From Tetracladium setigerum (taxonomy: Eukaryota; Ascomycota; Leotiomycetes; Helotiales): DNA of 64,000 bases. Of this stretch, positions 34,165-45,329 are shown in pieces. A program made the translations under genes and the position numbers. The notes under the pieces are model-generated. The model saw only the letters and a program-made list of their open reading frames with translations. It was not told where the DNA came from and searched no databases. Every line of letters starts with the position of its first letter. Position 1 is the stretch's first letter. The stretch is taken from positions 4,216,001 through 4,280,000 of the forward strand of contig PZJY01000002.1 in assembly GCA_031472005.1 (NCBI GenBank). The letters run 5' to 3'.

Positions 34165-35292
34165 TCAATCTGGGTTGATATAATTAGCCAGTATTCTGTA
34201 CTTTTCAAAGTGTTGACATACCTTCGCTTTCAAATACCCCTCCACCTCCGCACTGCGGATCCCACCTTCTCCTTTCCACGCCAGGGGTACCATTGCAACA
34301 CGTTCCTTCACAACAATCTCTCTGTTGGGTCCTTCAATTGCTCTCACTTTCTCGGGATTATTCGTCATCAGACGGATCTCCTTCTGTCCCAAATCCAACA
34401 ACATTGCCGTTGCCAACTCATAACTCCTTCCATCAGCGGGGTGATCCAGAATCAGATTCGCTTCAACAGTATCCGCACCCATATCCTGCAAATTGTATGC
34501 TTTTAGTTTCTCACCAAGCCCAATTCCACGACCTTCTTGACGCATGTAAATGATGATACCGCCATTTCCAGGTGTGCCCATCAAATGTGCGGATTCGTCA
34601 AGTTGTTCGCCGCAATCACATCTTGCGCTCCACGATGTTTCGCCTGTAAAGCATTCGGAGTGGATTCGGACAAGTGGTGCTTTTGCTTCCTCTGAGCAAG
34701 CGTGAAGGCTGCAATCGTGGTTGTGATTGTGTGTTGAAGTTCCACTTGTGGTTTGACCTGGGACAAGTCGTCCTGCATATGCCCCTCGTATTAGTCGGTC
34801 CATCTCGGTTTCTCCAACATTGGCTGCGTCGAGAGATTTGCTCCGAATTTCGTTGCCGAAAACGATGGCAAGATGCTCCTTGTTATCTTGGTCGTTCTTG
34901 TACAAGTGGAGGAACATTTCTGTGCCATTGGTGGTGGGGACTGGTCAAGTATGTTAACACCTTTCAATATATTTGGACGAGGCAATATTCATGGAAGAAG
35001 GAGTAAAGGGAGGTAAAGAGTACTTACTTCGTGCTCGCACAATACACTTCACTTCCGGAATTGGTAGGAGTGCCTTGGGCTCTTCGGGCTTAGTTGCAAA
35101 AACGGGTGCTGATGATCTTTGGGAAGAAATGTTGGCGAGAATGGATGGAGACTGATGTGAAGCATTCTTTCTTGGTGCAACTTTTGTGAATCGTCGAACT
35201 TGAGAAAGGGAGCAGCGACGAGGAAGGATAGAAGATTCAGTGCTGGCAATTCTGCAGGCTTGGAGAGCTTGTTTTCGTGGAAGGTTCAACAT
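34165..35292 (-). CDS. RIB1: GTP cyclohydrolase II (riboflavin biosynthesis)
   Basis: Exons 35292-35028 and 34940-34165 give 346 residues. The first committed step of riboflavin synthesis, GTP to a diaminopyrimidinone with release of formate and pyrophosphate, is catalysed by this family. Visible marks are VRARIPTTNGTEMFLHL across the splice junction, HLAIVFGNEI, the zinc ligands in CFTGETSWSARCDCGEQ, and RQEGRGIGLGEK with the catalytic Arg. A family-typical C-terminal ALTNNP-like region appears as RLMTNNPEKV. The N-terminal 60-odd residues, basic and serine-rich, precede the core. An in-frame ATG at 35388 would lengthen them by 32 residues, so the start is uncertain. The enzyme is normally cytosolic; the basic leader could be an organelle signal, but I would not rely on it. 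The frame is intact. Confidence 0.92.
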
Positions 35293-36043
35293 TTTGGAGA
35301 TAATATAAGATTTGTAGAACCGAGGAAGATGATAGAGGAGATCCTGAGAAGAGAAGACGAAGAATTTGAGGACGAGAGCTCTTTTCATAGAAGGTACTTG
35401 ACAATTATATACTTGTCCACTTTGACCCCTCAATTTTTTTGATGGGATTCTTGTATACGTGTTTCTCCCATCACATTTCTGTGGCTTGCTGAACGCTTGT
35501 TCGCTGGCCATGGAAATAATCTCTGAAGTTTCTCGTTTAAATTTAGCCATATTGCGTTTCCCACCCCCAATATTTCGCTTATTTCAGGGACCTGCGATCA
35601 ATTTTTATGTGGAGAACTCAGTCAGCCCCACGATCCGCTCTGCTCTTTGCGGCTGAAACTGCATGTTCTAGACCTCGAAATTCCAATTCGTCTTTTCTGA
35701 TCGAATTGTGCAATACGGATAATGCTTCATGCATGTAAGATTTTTAGCTACGAGAAATACAAAGGGTTATGAAATACGGAGAAAGTAGGCTAAAAACACG
35801 TGGGTTTTTCATTCTTTGGAAACGCTTAGGAAACTGTAGTGATGATTTTGCTTATAGTCATATTCTTGAAATTTATGTACAAGAATCATAGCAACATTCG
35901 CCAAGTAACTTGTCACAGAGTGAGCAACGATTTCAGGTTGACAAAAGTCAATGTGATTTCGGACGGAAATTAATTATGACTTTCAAAATCTATATTTAAA
36001 GCTGAAGGTAGCCTATATATTGAATACAGATACTTCATTTTCT
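35293..36043. other. Intergenic, nothing seen
   Basis: 751 bases between two minus-strand genes. It is important as negative evidence: no kinase (PfkB) exon follows the pseudouridine glycosidase here. Confidence 0.5.
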
Positions 36044-37233
36044 TCAAGCAAGTTTCTCAAGTTCAACTGCGACAACTGTCGCCCTCCTTATATTGGCCTC
36101 AATCATAGCTCTATTCGCAGGGATACTCCGTCCCGTAGTCCTCTCCTTAATCCGCGCAAGTATAAATGGAGTATTTGATGGACCATGATAGCCCTTCTCA
36201 GCAGCTTCTTGAACAGCAGCTTCAATCACTTCGTCAAATTCTGACTGTGGTATTGAATGCTTGGCGGCAATTGGATTCGCAAAGAGAATTCCAGACTCTA
36301 AACCAAAGAGCCGGTGTGCATCTGTATCTCCATGTCAGTACAAATATATGCTACTAAACTTCATTATTCACTCACAAATAATCGCAGCAGCTTCTTTCTC
36401 ATCTCTCACAACAGTCGGACTTCTAACCCCACTATTCCGAGAGTAGAATGCTGGCATGTCAATCTCCTTCTCCGTCCGACCATCCGCAAAAGTACTCACA
36501 CATACACCCTGGGTTTCCAGGTACTCCAAAGTGCGAGGTAAATCTAAAAAGTTTTTGCATCCGCTGCTGATTACGGTAACTCTCGTTCTTCCAAGTTCCG
36601 TCAGGTCAGCAGAAACGTCCATACTGCTCTCGCCTCCTCGATGCACGCCACCAAGACCACCAGTACCGAGGATTTCGATACCTGCCATCTGAGCAAGTAT
36701 CATAGTTGCTGAGATGGTAGTTCCACCGATGAGGTTCTTGCCTGCGATTCCCTGCATTTCAACACAAATTAGCTCCAACGATCTTTTAATTTGTGCGAAG
36801 GTTATCATACCAAACCAGCAACAAAAGATAAATCTCTTCTAGATACTTTCATCGTATCATCTTTCCCAACACTACCAGAAATCCTCAAAAGCTCCTCAGC
36901 AGTCATCCCAACCCTCGCCACTCCATCAAGCACGGCGATTGTTGCAGGAACTGCACCATTTTCTCTGACGATAGATTCTAGTTGCAACGCGAAATCTTGT
37001 TCATAGCCGTGACCGTGTGTATAAACTTGTGATTCAAGGGCGATGATAGGTTTTGCGGTTGCCACTGCGTGTTGGACTTCCTCAGATACTCTGAAAACCC
37101 TGGGATCGTAGCTCCGAACAAGAGAGGAGTAGTGCTTTCTTTTTAGAAAGGGGTTTTGAAATGACTGCAAAATTGATATTCGATTCTTCCACATTTTCGA
37201 TGGAAGCTTTGATTTTGGAACGAATGTTGTCAT
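36044..37233 (-). CDS. Pseudouridine-5'-phosphate glycosidase, stand-alone
   Basis: Exons 37233-36811, 36751-36376 and 36321-36044 give 358 residues. The enzyme family splits pseudouridine 5'-phosphate to uracil and ribose 5-phosphate. Marks in order are IIALESQVYTHGHGYEQ, GAVPATIAVLDG, GGTTISATMILAQMAGI, GTGGLGGVHRG, the lysine-bearing ISSGCKNFLDLPRTLEYLE (Lys forms the sugar adduct) and GILFANPIAAKHSIP. The N-terminal 45 residues are basic and lack acidic residues (KMWKNRISILQSFQNPFLKRK), suggesting a mitochondrial signal. The protein stops right after the glycosidase domain. Many filamentous fungi have this domain fused to a PfkB pseudouridine kinase, and no kinase is found in the 750 bases downstream. 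The splice acceptor of exon 3 (ATACAG) is set by phase and by the restored motif YAHRLFGLESGI. Confidence 0.9.
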
Positions 37234-38154
37234 CTTTGTTGTAGTCGAGGAGACTGAAACTTGTTTCGTGACTTCAATATCGTGCCATCCTCTTCCACAT
37301 ACACTATTTGAAAATCTTCCGAGTTACAACCAAATCCCACAATCAAAATTCGTCCGCTCTTTGAAAATCAAAGCTGAATAGGATTGTTTCGATCAATTTC
37401 ATACGAATAGTCGAATTGTAAACGAATGGTGTTGACAAGCTCAGGCCTCGGTCCTTGCGAAATGATGGCGGCATGCTTCTGTAAAAACTAGCGAAACCCC
37501 TTTCCCACTTCAATATGGAAAAATGTCTTCCCATTTATTGATTCAGAAAAGAAAGGCGACATCAAAGAAAGCTTCTTCGTAAAGAAGCAAATCAAGAACC
37601 CAAACTGCAACGTGGCCATGATTCGATACCGGCATTCGCTTACTGTAGCGCTCAGAAATGAGGAGATTGCCGTGAAAAGGACGCGCTTGAACTGTCTCAC
37701 ACGGACTGGTAGCGTAGCAGCCCACTAACGCACGCCAAACTTGGGGTTTCCAGCGCAAGTCTCAGCCGCCACCAGGTTACATTTAGGTAATAAATTCTCT
37801 TCATGTCTGCATTGGTTCTTCAATATTTTTCATACCGGCCTTTGCAGTCTACATTCCCAACAGGGGGAGATATTCTACTTTAGAGGAAGTAAATAAGCAA
37901 TAATAGGGGTGGATTTGTATCTATTCATTTCCTTCTCAAGATCCAAACTTCCCATCGTGAGTGGGGTTCGCAACTTGTGAGAAATTCTACAGCTCTCACA
38001 ACCATCGAGGAGGCTATCTCAACCAACACTCATTGTCCAGGTTTTCTTTCTTCAATTCTAAGGTTTTGCTCAACTAGGGAGATATAGAACATCAAATTCA
38101 GAATGCGCTGAGCTTAAATTGGGAGTCAAACCTCCCATCACTCGTTCGACAAAC
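37234..38154. other. Divergent intergenic region, nothing seen
   Basis: 921 bases between the glycosidase start (minus) and the drug transporter start (plus). No coding exon or clear regulatory repeat was recognised. Confidence 0.5.
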
Positions 38155-40135
38155 ATGTCTTCCACCACTTACGACCCCACTCGACTGGGAACAGCACAAA
38201 CAGGAGTGTCAAATATCTCGGAATTATCTTCCATCACACTCATTAATTCCACAGACAGGCTTCAACAACCCAGGCAATTTCAAGAACTCCAACTCGAAGA
38301 AGAGCCTAAACAAACACGTTCCAAATTCAGACTTTTTACCATTCTATTCGCTCTTTACGTAAGTTCACAAAGCTTCCCTTCCTTGCGCTTCCTTAGGTGT
38401 CAAGCGAACCGATTTTTGACTGTTTATTCAGCTCTGTTTATTTCTTGCGGCACTTGATCAGAGTATTGTCGCTACGGCTGTTCCGACGATTGCATCGGAT
38501 CTGAATTCCTCACAAGGATATGTCTGGGTTGGTTCAGCTTACCTGCTGGCCATGGCGGCTGGCGGACCGATTTGGTCCAATCTATCGGATATTTTCGGTC
38601 GAAAGATAGTTCTACTTACTGCAGTATTTATGTTCTTTGCCAGCTCCATTGCCTGTGCTGTGGCAGGCAATATTGGAGTTCTTATTTTGGGGAGAGTGAT
38701 TCAAGGATTGGCTGGCGGTGGTCTATTTTTGTTGGTAAGTGTTTTGATTTCGGATTTGTTTAGTGTGAGGTATGTTACTCTTTCAAATATTTGACTTGTT
38801 GGAAATGCTAATAATGATGACATAGGGAGCGGAGTTTATATCTTGGCCTTTTAGAAGTGGTTTGGGCCATTGCTGGAGGAACAGGACCGATTCTTGGAGG
38901 AACCTTTACAGAACTTCTAACCTGGAGGTGGTGCTTTTGGATTAACTTGTGAGCTAGTAAATTTCAAGGGATATGGGCACTGCTGACTCCAAGATAGGCC
39001 ATTGTCCGGTATAACATTCATTATTTTGCTCATCTTCTTGGATGTGCACAATCCCAAAACACCTTTCTTGAAGGGGTTCAAGGCCGTCGACTGGCTAGGT
39101 AGTTTCTTTATTTTGGCGTTCACAGTTATGTTCCTCGTGGGACTTGAGCTTGGAGGCATCACATTTCCGTAAGTTAGTTCCAATTGACTTCCAGCTGCAC
39201 CTCGCTAATCCCCACAGCTGGAAATCACCTCAAGTAATTTGTCTGATTATATTCGGAGCACTAATGCTAGTCTTCTTCGTGATGAGTGAGAAGCGAGCAA
39301 AGTATCCTCTCATTCCTCTGGACCTACTCCAAAGTCGATCCAATGTTGCAAGTTTACTTGTTGGCCTGTTTCACGGAATGGTAGGTAATCCCAACAGTTT
39401 TCTGTTAAAAATTTAGACTAAATCAAGTATTCAGGTATACATGGCACAAGAATTCTATCTCCCCCTCTTCTTCCAATCCGCCCTCTCCGCTTCCCCCTCC
39501 GCTCCGGTATCCTGACTCTCCCGATCTTGCTTTCGCAAGCCCTCATGGGAATTGTCTGCGGCATCCTCATCCACCGTACTGGTCGCTACCTCGAAATTAC
39601 CTATTTCGGCTGTATTCTTATGTGCACTGGTGTGGCACTTTACACAACTTTCACATCCACCTCCTCCATCGCTAAAATCATCGGCCTGGAAATAGTAGCC
39701 GGTATTGGCTCTGGTTGTCTCTTTGAGCCCCCTCTCATCGCTCTTTACGCGTTTGTGAGCCAGGAACGAACTGCATCAGCGACTTCAACATTCAATTTTG
39801 TTCGTTGCATTGGTCAAGCGCTTTCGCTTGTTCTTGGTGGGGTTGTTTTTCAGAACAGCATGAGTGTACAAATCCCAAACCTGATCGCCCAGGGTGTTCC
39901 CTTGGAAACAACAGATCTGTTTCAAGGAGTCCATGCAATTTCGAATGTAATGGCTGTAGGTTTGATTGAGGATCCACTGGTGCGGGGGGTGGTTAAGGAC
40001 GCCTTTGTATGGAGTTTGAAGAACATGTGGATTTTATATTCTGGGCTGAGCGGAGCAGCATGTATTGCTAGTATATTTATTGGGAAGCGGAAACTGGAGA
40101 CGGAGCATGTTGAAACGAAGACGGGCTTGAATTAG
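38155..40135 (+). CDS. MFS drug:H+ antiporter, DHA2 (14-TM) type (one apparent frame break)
   Basis: Exons 38155-38358, 38432-38769, 38826-38948, 38998-39168, 39218-39380 and 39435-40135, 566 residues after repair. Marks are LFLAALDQSIVATAVPTI in the first membrane segment (the DHA2 D1 motif), VGSAYLLAMAAGGPIWSNLSD, GRKIVLLTAV, GGTGPILGGTF and WRWCFWINLP. These identify 14-span proton antiporters of the aflatoxin-efflux and azole-resistance group in the plasma membrane. In exon 6 the frame runs into a stop after SASPSAPVS. Adding one C to the five-C run at 39493-39497 gives SASPLRSGILTLP, the normal family sequence, and continues to the end. No biosynthetic genes adjoin it, so its substrate is unknown. 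Confidence 0.87.
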
Positions 40136-40439
40136 AGGATTTTGGATAATGAGATGTATTATGAAGCATTTTTTCATGTCTTGTGCCTGCATCGATCCAG
40201 AAAATGTCATTTGTTCATGAACTTCATGACCGTCTCAGTTTTGTGGGTTGCGATTGACCCGACTTACTGTCACGTATCAACTCACAATATGATGTCTTGC
40301 TGGAAAATATGTCGGCCACTTTTTCACCAATAGGTCTCGTCACGGTCATTATAATATAATTCACATTTGTAAGATTCTAAAGTCTCGAGCGTATTATCAT
40401 TATATTTTGATGATCTACTTATCGTGGCATGGCATATCT
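40136..40439. other. Short convergent gap, nothing seen
   Basis: 304 bases between two convergent stops. No feature recognised. Confidence 0.5.
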
Positions 40440-42674
40440 TTATGCGGCAGTCTTCGTCTGGATACAAGTACAAGCCGAGCTGACTCTGGAAATGACATTG
40501 CCAGCGCATGCATCAACAGCGTAGTCCTTGACAAGGGTAACATTTGCCACAAAAGTCTTGGTAAACTCTCCGCAGAATGCCTTGCTCTCTTCCAAGCGAC
40601 CGGGAATGGTGTTCGCACGGAGTGCGCGAAGGCAGTTATCGGCATTGCAAGTCTTAGGCTTGCACTTCTCCTTCTTGTTGATCTTGACAACAAATGCTCC
40701 ACGCTCGATAGTGTTGATGAAGATGAAACCGGATGGGAAGTAAGCGTATGTGGCCCAAGTACCAGAGTAGACTGCATTTCCTCCACCTGGCAAGTGATCG
40801 TCCTCGGGGAAGATGTCAAAGAACGCTACCTCGCAGACGCTGTTTCCAGTTGGGTCTTCGAGGACAGATGAGACATCATAGACGCGGAGACCAGAGCCGT
40901 AATTAGCTTGGTAGTTGAGGCCGTCGATAACGTATTGGTTGTGGTCAATGCCGATATTGGCGGCTTTGTAGAGACCAGTTTGCTTAGGTGCCTCCAAGTT
41001 ACGGATATCGAAGATGTAGGTTACAGGATACTGGTCAGCCGCTGGACCAGCAAACTCCTCCTCATCGATCTCGTCATCGAGGAAGAGGAACTCTTGCCAG
41101 TTCTTGTCGTTAACCCATCCTTGATGGGTATAGGTAGCTCCCTCGTACTAGAAAGATTGGATATTAGCAGTGCTTTGAGTTCAATATGAGTGGAAATAGA
41201 CGACGAAGCTCTGCATCATGATGTCGTTGGTAGAAAGTTGTTACAAATGCTAAGAGTAAAGAGAAGTAGAGATGCTTACCGAGGTTCTTGAAATGACTTT
41301 GGAGGCCTTCTTGTCTGTCACATCGTAGCTGCATGTTATTAGACGAATGTATTGATTAACAGATGGGAAGAAGAATACTTACATGGTGAGAGTATCCTCG
41401 TTGTAGCCGCTAAATACGAGTTAGTTTTTGTATACTTAGATTGCAGGAAAGATTTGGATAAAATATCTCCATATCAGGATAAAAGGGTGCATTTGTACTT
41501 ACTAGCAAATATCACGACCTTGATACTTGACGTCAGGGCCACGGTACACCAAGCATTGGGCATCATGGACATATCCGTCTGAGCCATCGCAGCCCAGTCT
41601 TGTTGGCTTGGAAGGGTCGGTCAGATCGAAGAAGATGAGACCAGCACCGCAGCTATCATTCCTGGGAGCCGATCCAACGGCAACGGCGTAATTACGTTCC
41701 TCGTTGACGACAACGTTGTGACTGCGTCCGAGGGGAAGATCGGTGAAGTGACCTGTCAAGTCTTTCTGGCCGAGGAGAACTGGTCCTTTTGAAGCATCGA
41801 TTGTAAGGAGCTGTTATTTGGGTTAGACATCGTTGGGTATGTGGTTCACGAGCTCCGGCATACCTTGGTCATGTCGTAGATCTGAACACCTGATCCCTCC
41901 AACTCACTGCCGATGAGCATGAAGTTCTTGTATGGGCGGATCTCTTTCCAAAGAGCATATCTGGTTAGAGGAGTTGCTGGTGGACTACAAAACATTAGGT
42001 CCAGGATACTTTTTTCTCCAAAAATAGGAATGTACTTACAGGAAGGCAAGCTCCACCATTCTACCAGTTTTGAGGATCTCAATGAATGCAGTTCCTTGGA
42101 ACATTCCAGACACTACATGACCGTTAACTGAGATCGTATACTCGCATATTCTTGCAAGACTTACCAGCAAACTCTCGTCCCGACTTGGGGTCAGTCCAAC
42201 CCCAAGCAGAACTTCCGGTTCTACCAGCGGCATCACTCAATGGGGAGCCAAGAGTTGCATGGTTGATGAAGTCGTAGAGATCAGTCTGTAACTCGAATTA
42301 GGCTTTCGCCCTGAATAATTTAATTTTGGTGAAACTGACGTTCTTGCATCTGAAAGTGTGGTGAGGGTCACCAGGAATGGCTTCGGCAATGCCATTCACA
42401 CACTTTGTGGTCCAATTGAGTCTCGGCCATTGTGCTGCATCCATAACACCAGCCTCGAGCTCTGCGTCCCAATGGGCAAATTTCTTCATCATCATCTTCT
42501 CCATTACCTCACCAGAGTCATAAGCGACTAAGTCATTTCCATTAGTTCCTAAGCTAACACATGATCTTCTATCGGATCCAACGTACCAGCCTTGAGCTCA
42601 TCTTTAGGGAGCTCCTTCGCCAAAACGGCGGCTGCCCCAAGCACAAGCGCGCTTGTAGTAGATGTGAAGCGCAT
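40440..42674 (-). CDS. Secreted LVIVD-repeat beta-propeller protein (paralogue 2)
   Basis: Nine exons: 42674-42587, 42527-42340, 42285-42165, 42112-42040, 41960-41864, 41810-41503, 41409-41383, 41328-41280 and 41147-40440. They sum to 1,659 bases (552 residues) in unbroken phase. A signal peptide (MRFTSTTSALVLGAAAVLAK) leads into propeller blades with WKEIRPYKNFMLIGSE, VQIYDMTK, GLIFFDLTDPSKPT, GYVHDAQCLVYRGPD and DHNQYVIDGLNYQ. The same motifs occur in the same order in the protein at 16900-18741. This copy has an extra C-terminal part of about 75 residues with eight cysteines (KCKPKTCNADNC, EFTKTF, ACAGN, SACTC). It carries a 27-base microexon at 41383-41409. The enzymatic or binding role is not known to me. 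A TATAAAAG box lies 125 bases upstream. Confidence 0.82.
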
Positions 42675-42798
42675 ATTGATTAGGGAAATTATGCCAGGTA
42701 CCGAAGAGCAAGAAATCAGCTCAAGAGAAGCTTTGAGAAAGATTTAAGCCTTTGGTGTCAAGAAAAGGTGCTTGGAAAGCCCGCACAGAGAACTTGGC

Positions 42799-42806
42799 CT
42801 TTTATA
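42799..42806 (-). promoter_or_regulatory. TATA box of LVIVD paralogue 2
   Basis: Minus strand TATAAAAG, 125 bases before the ATG at 42674. Confidence 0.45.
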
Positions 42807-44087
42807 GGTAATCCCCTCATAACCCCTCATGAGCCATCCACCACTCACTTTTGCCTTGCTGATCCGCTTCTAGCATTCTGCATTCATGTTCAGGGAAGTG
42901 AGCTTTCATTACATCGCGATTGTGACTCTTGGGCTAAGAACGGAAGGAAACAAGATACTTGGCATACATAAGATATCATAAGTTCTTAAGGACAACCAAT
43001 AATGAGGGGCTGCCCTACCTCGAATTAGAAGGAGCCATTAAATGGCCAGGATTGAACCATCAAGGTTCACCTTCGGCATGCAGTTTGTGGTAGCCAAGCC
43101 CGCATCATCGCCAATGAGGAAGGAGACGTTTTAATTTATGTTGATCCCTTGGCAGTCTTGGCATACTATCGTTGACTTTACCGGAGCCGTTTCCCGAACT
43201 TCAACATGAAATCATGACATGAGAGATCTATTATTATTGATGATGGAGAACACAGTAGTCATCCATCAATTTGATTCGTGGCGCTTGAAAGCATGAGAGT
43301 TCCTTGGCTAGTCCTCCCCACAGAACGGCGACCGTCATTGAGGGGAAGAGGCAGCCGATTAGAGCCCCATTCTTGAAGAAAAGATATATTAATATTCCAA
43401 GATCCCCAGAAAAGCTTCAAATGAGCTTGTCCAAATAGTATCACCGGCGTCACTGTAAAAGCTAACGCCAGGCTTCCTCCAGTCAAAATGGAACCGCCAC
43501 CGTCCAAAACCCACGCCAGCCATCCCTCGCACGCCATCACCCGTAGGACGAATTTCGGGAAGATGAGGTTTTGTTGTGACAACTAAAAGATACATACTTG
43601 CAACACTGGTGCCTTTCAATCACGAAAAGTTGTGACATCCCTTAACCGTCATCCGAACCCAGAGCATCGACGCATATAATCCTGAAGTCAATAGCATGAA
43701 AATGCAAATCGAGGAAAAAAGCAAAATAGTGTAAGTCGACGTGATGTATTCAACGAATATAAACTGTGGTCTTGGTGAAAGTCGTGAACCGAAAGAAAGT
43801 GGAGGTGCGGCCGAGAAAACGAATCTTGGCGAAGATGAAGATCCTGAGGTACGTACCGTATTTAGACACATCCATTCCTTTTTTGTGCGAGGGGACTACC
43901 TAATTATTTATAGGTTAGTGTAATATTATAACAGAAATTACCGATGAGCCTGTTACTTTCCAAGTTCAAGGTTCCTGGTCTGCTAAGTGACCGAAGACTC
44001 CAAAATAAAGTCTCCGAAGGGCACATATCGGAGACATTCCCCTCATATGCCAAGACCAAATCCAGTATACCTCCCTAACAAACAGAG

Positions 44088-44096
44088 TATATATAA
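44088..44096 (+). promoter_or_regulatory. TATA box of GST-like gene
   Basis: TATATATAA, 106 bases before the ATG at 44202. Confidence 0.45.
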
Positions 44097-44201
44097 CATG
44101 CCAATGTGAGCTTACCTAGGCATCAAATTCGTTGTTAAATTTCTGTTATCAAGTCAATACTTCTTGATTCTAACCTCTATCACAATTCCAACTTCCAAAC
44201 C

Positions 44202-45047
44202 ATGTCCAGCCCCCTCGAACTCTTCAACCTCCCCGGCGGTCTCTTCCCCCGTCGCGTAATGGTCTATCTCCACGAAAAGAATCTCCTCTCGGTCCCTCAT
44301 CTACTCAAAATCACACCAGTCATCCAATCCGGTCTTCAAAACAACGCTCCAGGGAAGCCACCCGGAAGTAGTGTGCCGCTTCTCGCCCTTGGAGAAGGGC
44401 AGTTCATTCGGCAATCTTTGGCGATTATTGATTATTTTGAGGACATTTGTGATGCTGGAGCTAATGATGGTGATAGTTGGAGTGGGGTAGAGAGGGAAAT
44501 AGCTTTGATAGGAGGACCGACTATGCGCGGTGACACTCCTGCGACAAAAGCACGAACGCGAGATATTCTCTCCTTGGTTGAGGAAGCGACGACGCACTTC
44601 AGTACTGCTTGTCATAAAGGTAGCGCAATGTTTGCACTTCTCGAACAACAAGATGCTACGAGCTCTAGGTTCGCAATGGAGAGTTGTAAGAAGACATTGG
44701 GATTCGTGGATGTTTATTATCGGGATTGGGAAATGAGCTCCGGTGTGACGGTTGCGGACTGTGTATTGTTTGCGCTGTTGCAGTTCGCGAAAGAATTTTA
44801 TGGCCTTGTGTTGTGTGAGCACTTGGAAGGGTTGACTAGGTTCTATGAGCATTTTGAGGGAAGAGAAAGTGTGAGGGATGGGAAGACTTTGTGGGAAGGG
44901 GAACTGAGGAGAGTCGCCGGGAGGTTTCTAGTGGAAGAATTAAGCTTGTGGGGAAGGAGTATGCAGATTTTGGGAATTGTGGGTGTTTACGTTTCGGTCT
45001 GTGGACGGCTTCTTTTGGGTTTGTTTGCTGGTGTGTGGAGGAAGTGA
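44202..45047 (+). CDS. Glutathione S-transferase-like protein with hydrophobic C-terminal tail
   Basis: An intronless frame of 281 residues. The N-terminal thioredoxin-like half has LFNLPGGLFPRRVMVYLHEK, GSSVPLLALGEGQFIRQSLA and IIDYFEDI, corresponding to the glutathione-binding region of fungal GSTs. The SLAIIDYFED block is the G-site helix. The C-terminal helical half contains ATTHFSTACHKGSAMF and VADCVLFALLQFAKEFYG. Such proteins conjugate or reduce electrophiles with glutathione in the cytosol. Unusually, after the GST fold ends near residue 245 there is a tail with MQILGIVGVYVSVCGRLLLG, hydrophobic enough to span a membrane, ending in VWRK. This would make it tail-anchored. An alternative is a frame change near the end. 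The codons there give no direct sign of one. Confidence 0.82.
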   Translation: MSSPLELFNLPGGLFPRRVMVYLHEKNLLSVPHLLKITPVIQSGLQNNAPGKPPGSSVPLLALGEGQFIRQSLAIIDYFEDICDAGANDGDSWSGVEREIALIGGPTMRGDTPATKARTRDILSLVEEATTHFSTACHKGSAMFALLEQQDATSSRFAMESCKKTLGFVDVYYRDWEMSSGVTVADCVLFALLQFAKEFYGLVLCEHLEGLTRFYEHFEGRESVRDGKTLWEGELRRVAGRFLVEELSLWGRSMQILGIVGVYVSVCGRLLLGLFAGVWRK

Positions 45048-45329
45048 GGAAGAGCTGTTGAATGGCTGGTGGTGGGAAGTACTTTGAAGGTGATTTAGTT
45101 CGACGGAAGGATTCATATCTAGCGCGACCAACTCATCAAGTGCTACCGTGACAATATCGCGATTCCCTTGCTTGGATTATGTATTGCGCGGTATTACCCA
45201 CACATAGCGTTCTGGGTACTCAACCACTCTTTTCCTTCAACCCCACTGACATCGCCTTTTTGACCCTAAAGAACGCATCAAGAAGCATTCCTAGCCCTGG
45301 GGTTTTCATCATCAGCCACGCCCATCACA

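Larger units (their letters stand above)
42675..44201. other. Divergent intergenic region, no firm gene
   Basis: 1,527 bases. One stretch, about 43744-43851 on the plus strand, looks exon-like (MYSTNINCGLGESREPKESG..., then donor GTACGT), but I could not find a partner exon, so no gene is called. The rest holds the promoters of LVIVD paralogue 2 and of the GST-like gene. Confidence 0.4.

Noticed and set aside
40407..40871. Plus-strand open frame of 154 codons antisense to LVIVD paralogue 2
   Set aside because: It mirrors the conserved coding exon on the minus strand, so it is a shadow.
43741..43923. Exon-like stretch ending in a GTACGT donor
   Set aside because: No acceptor and second exon could be found in phase, so no gene is called.
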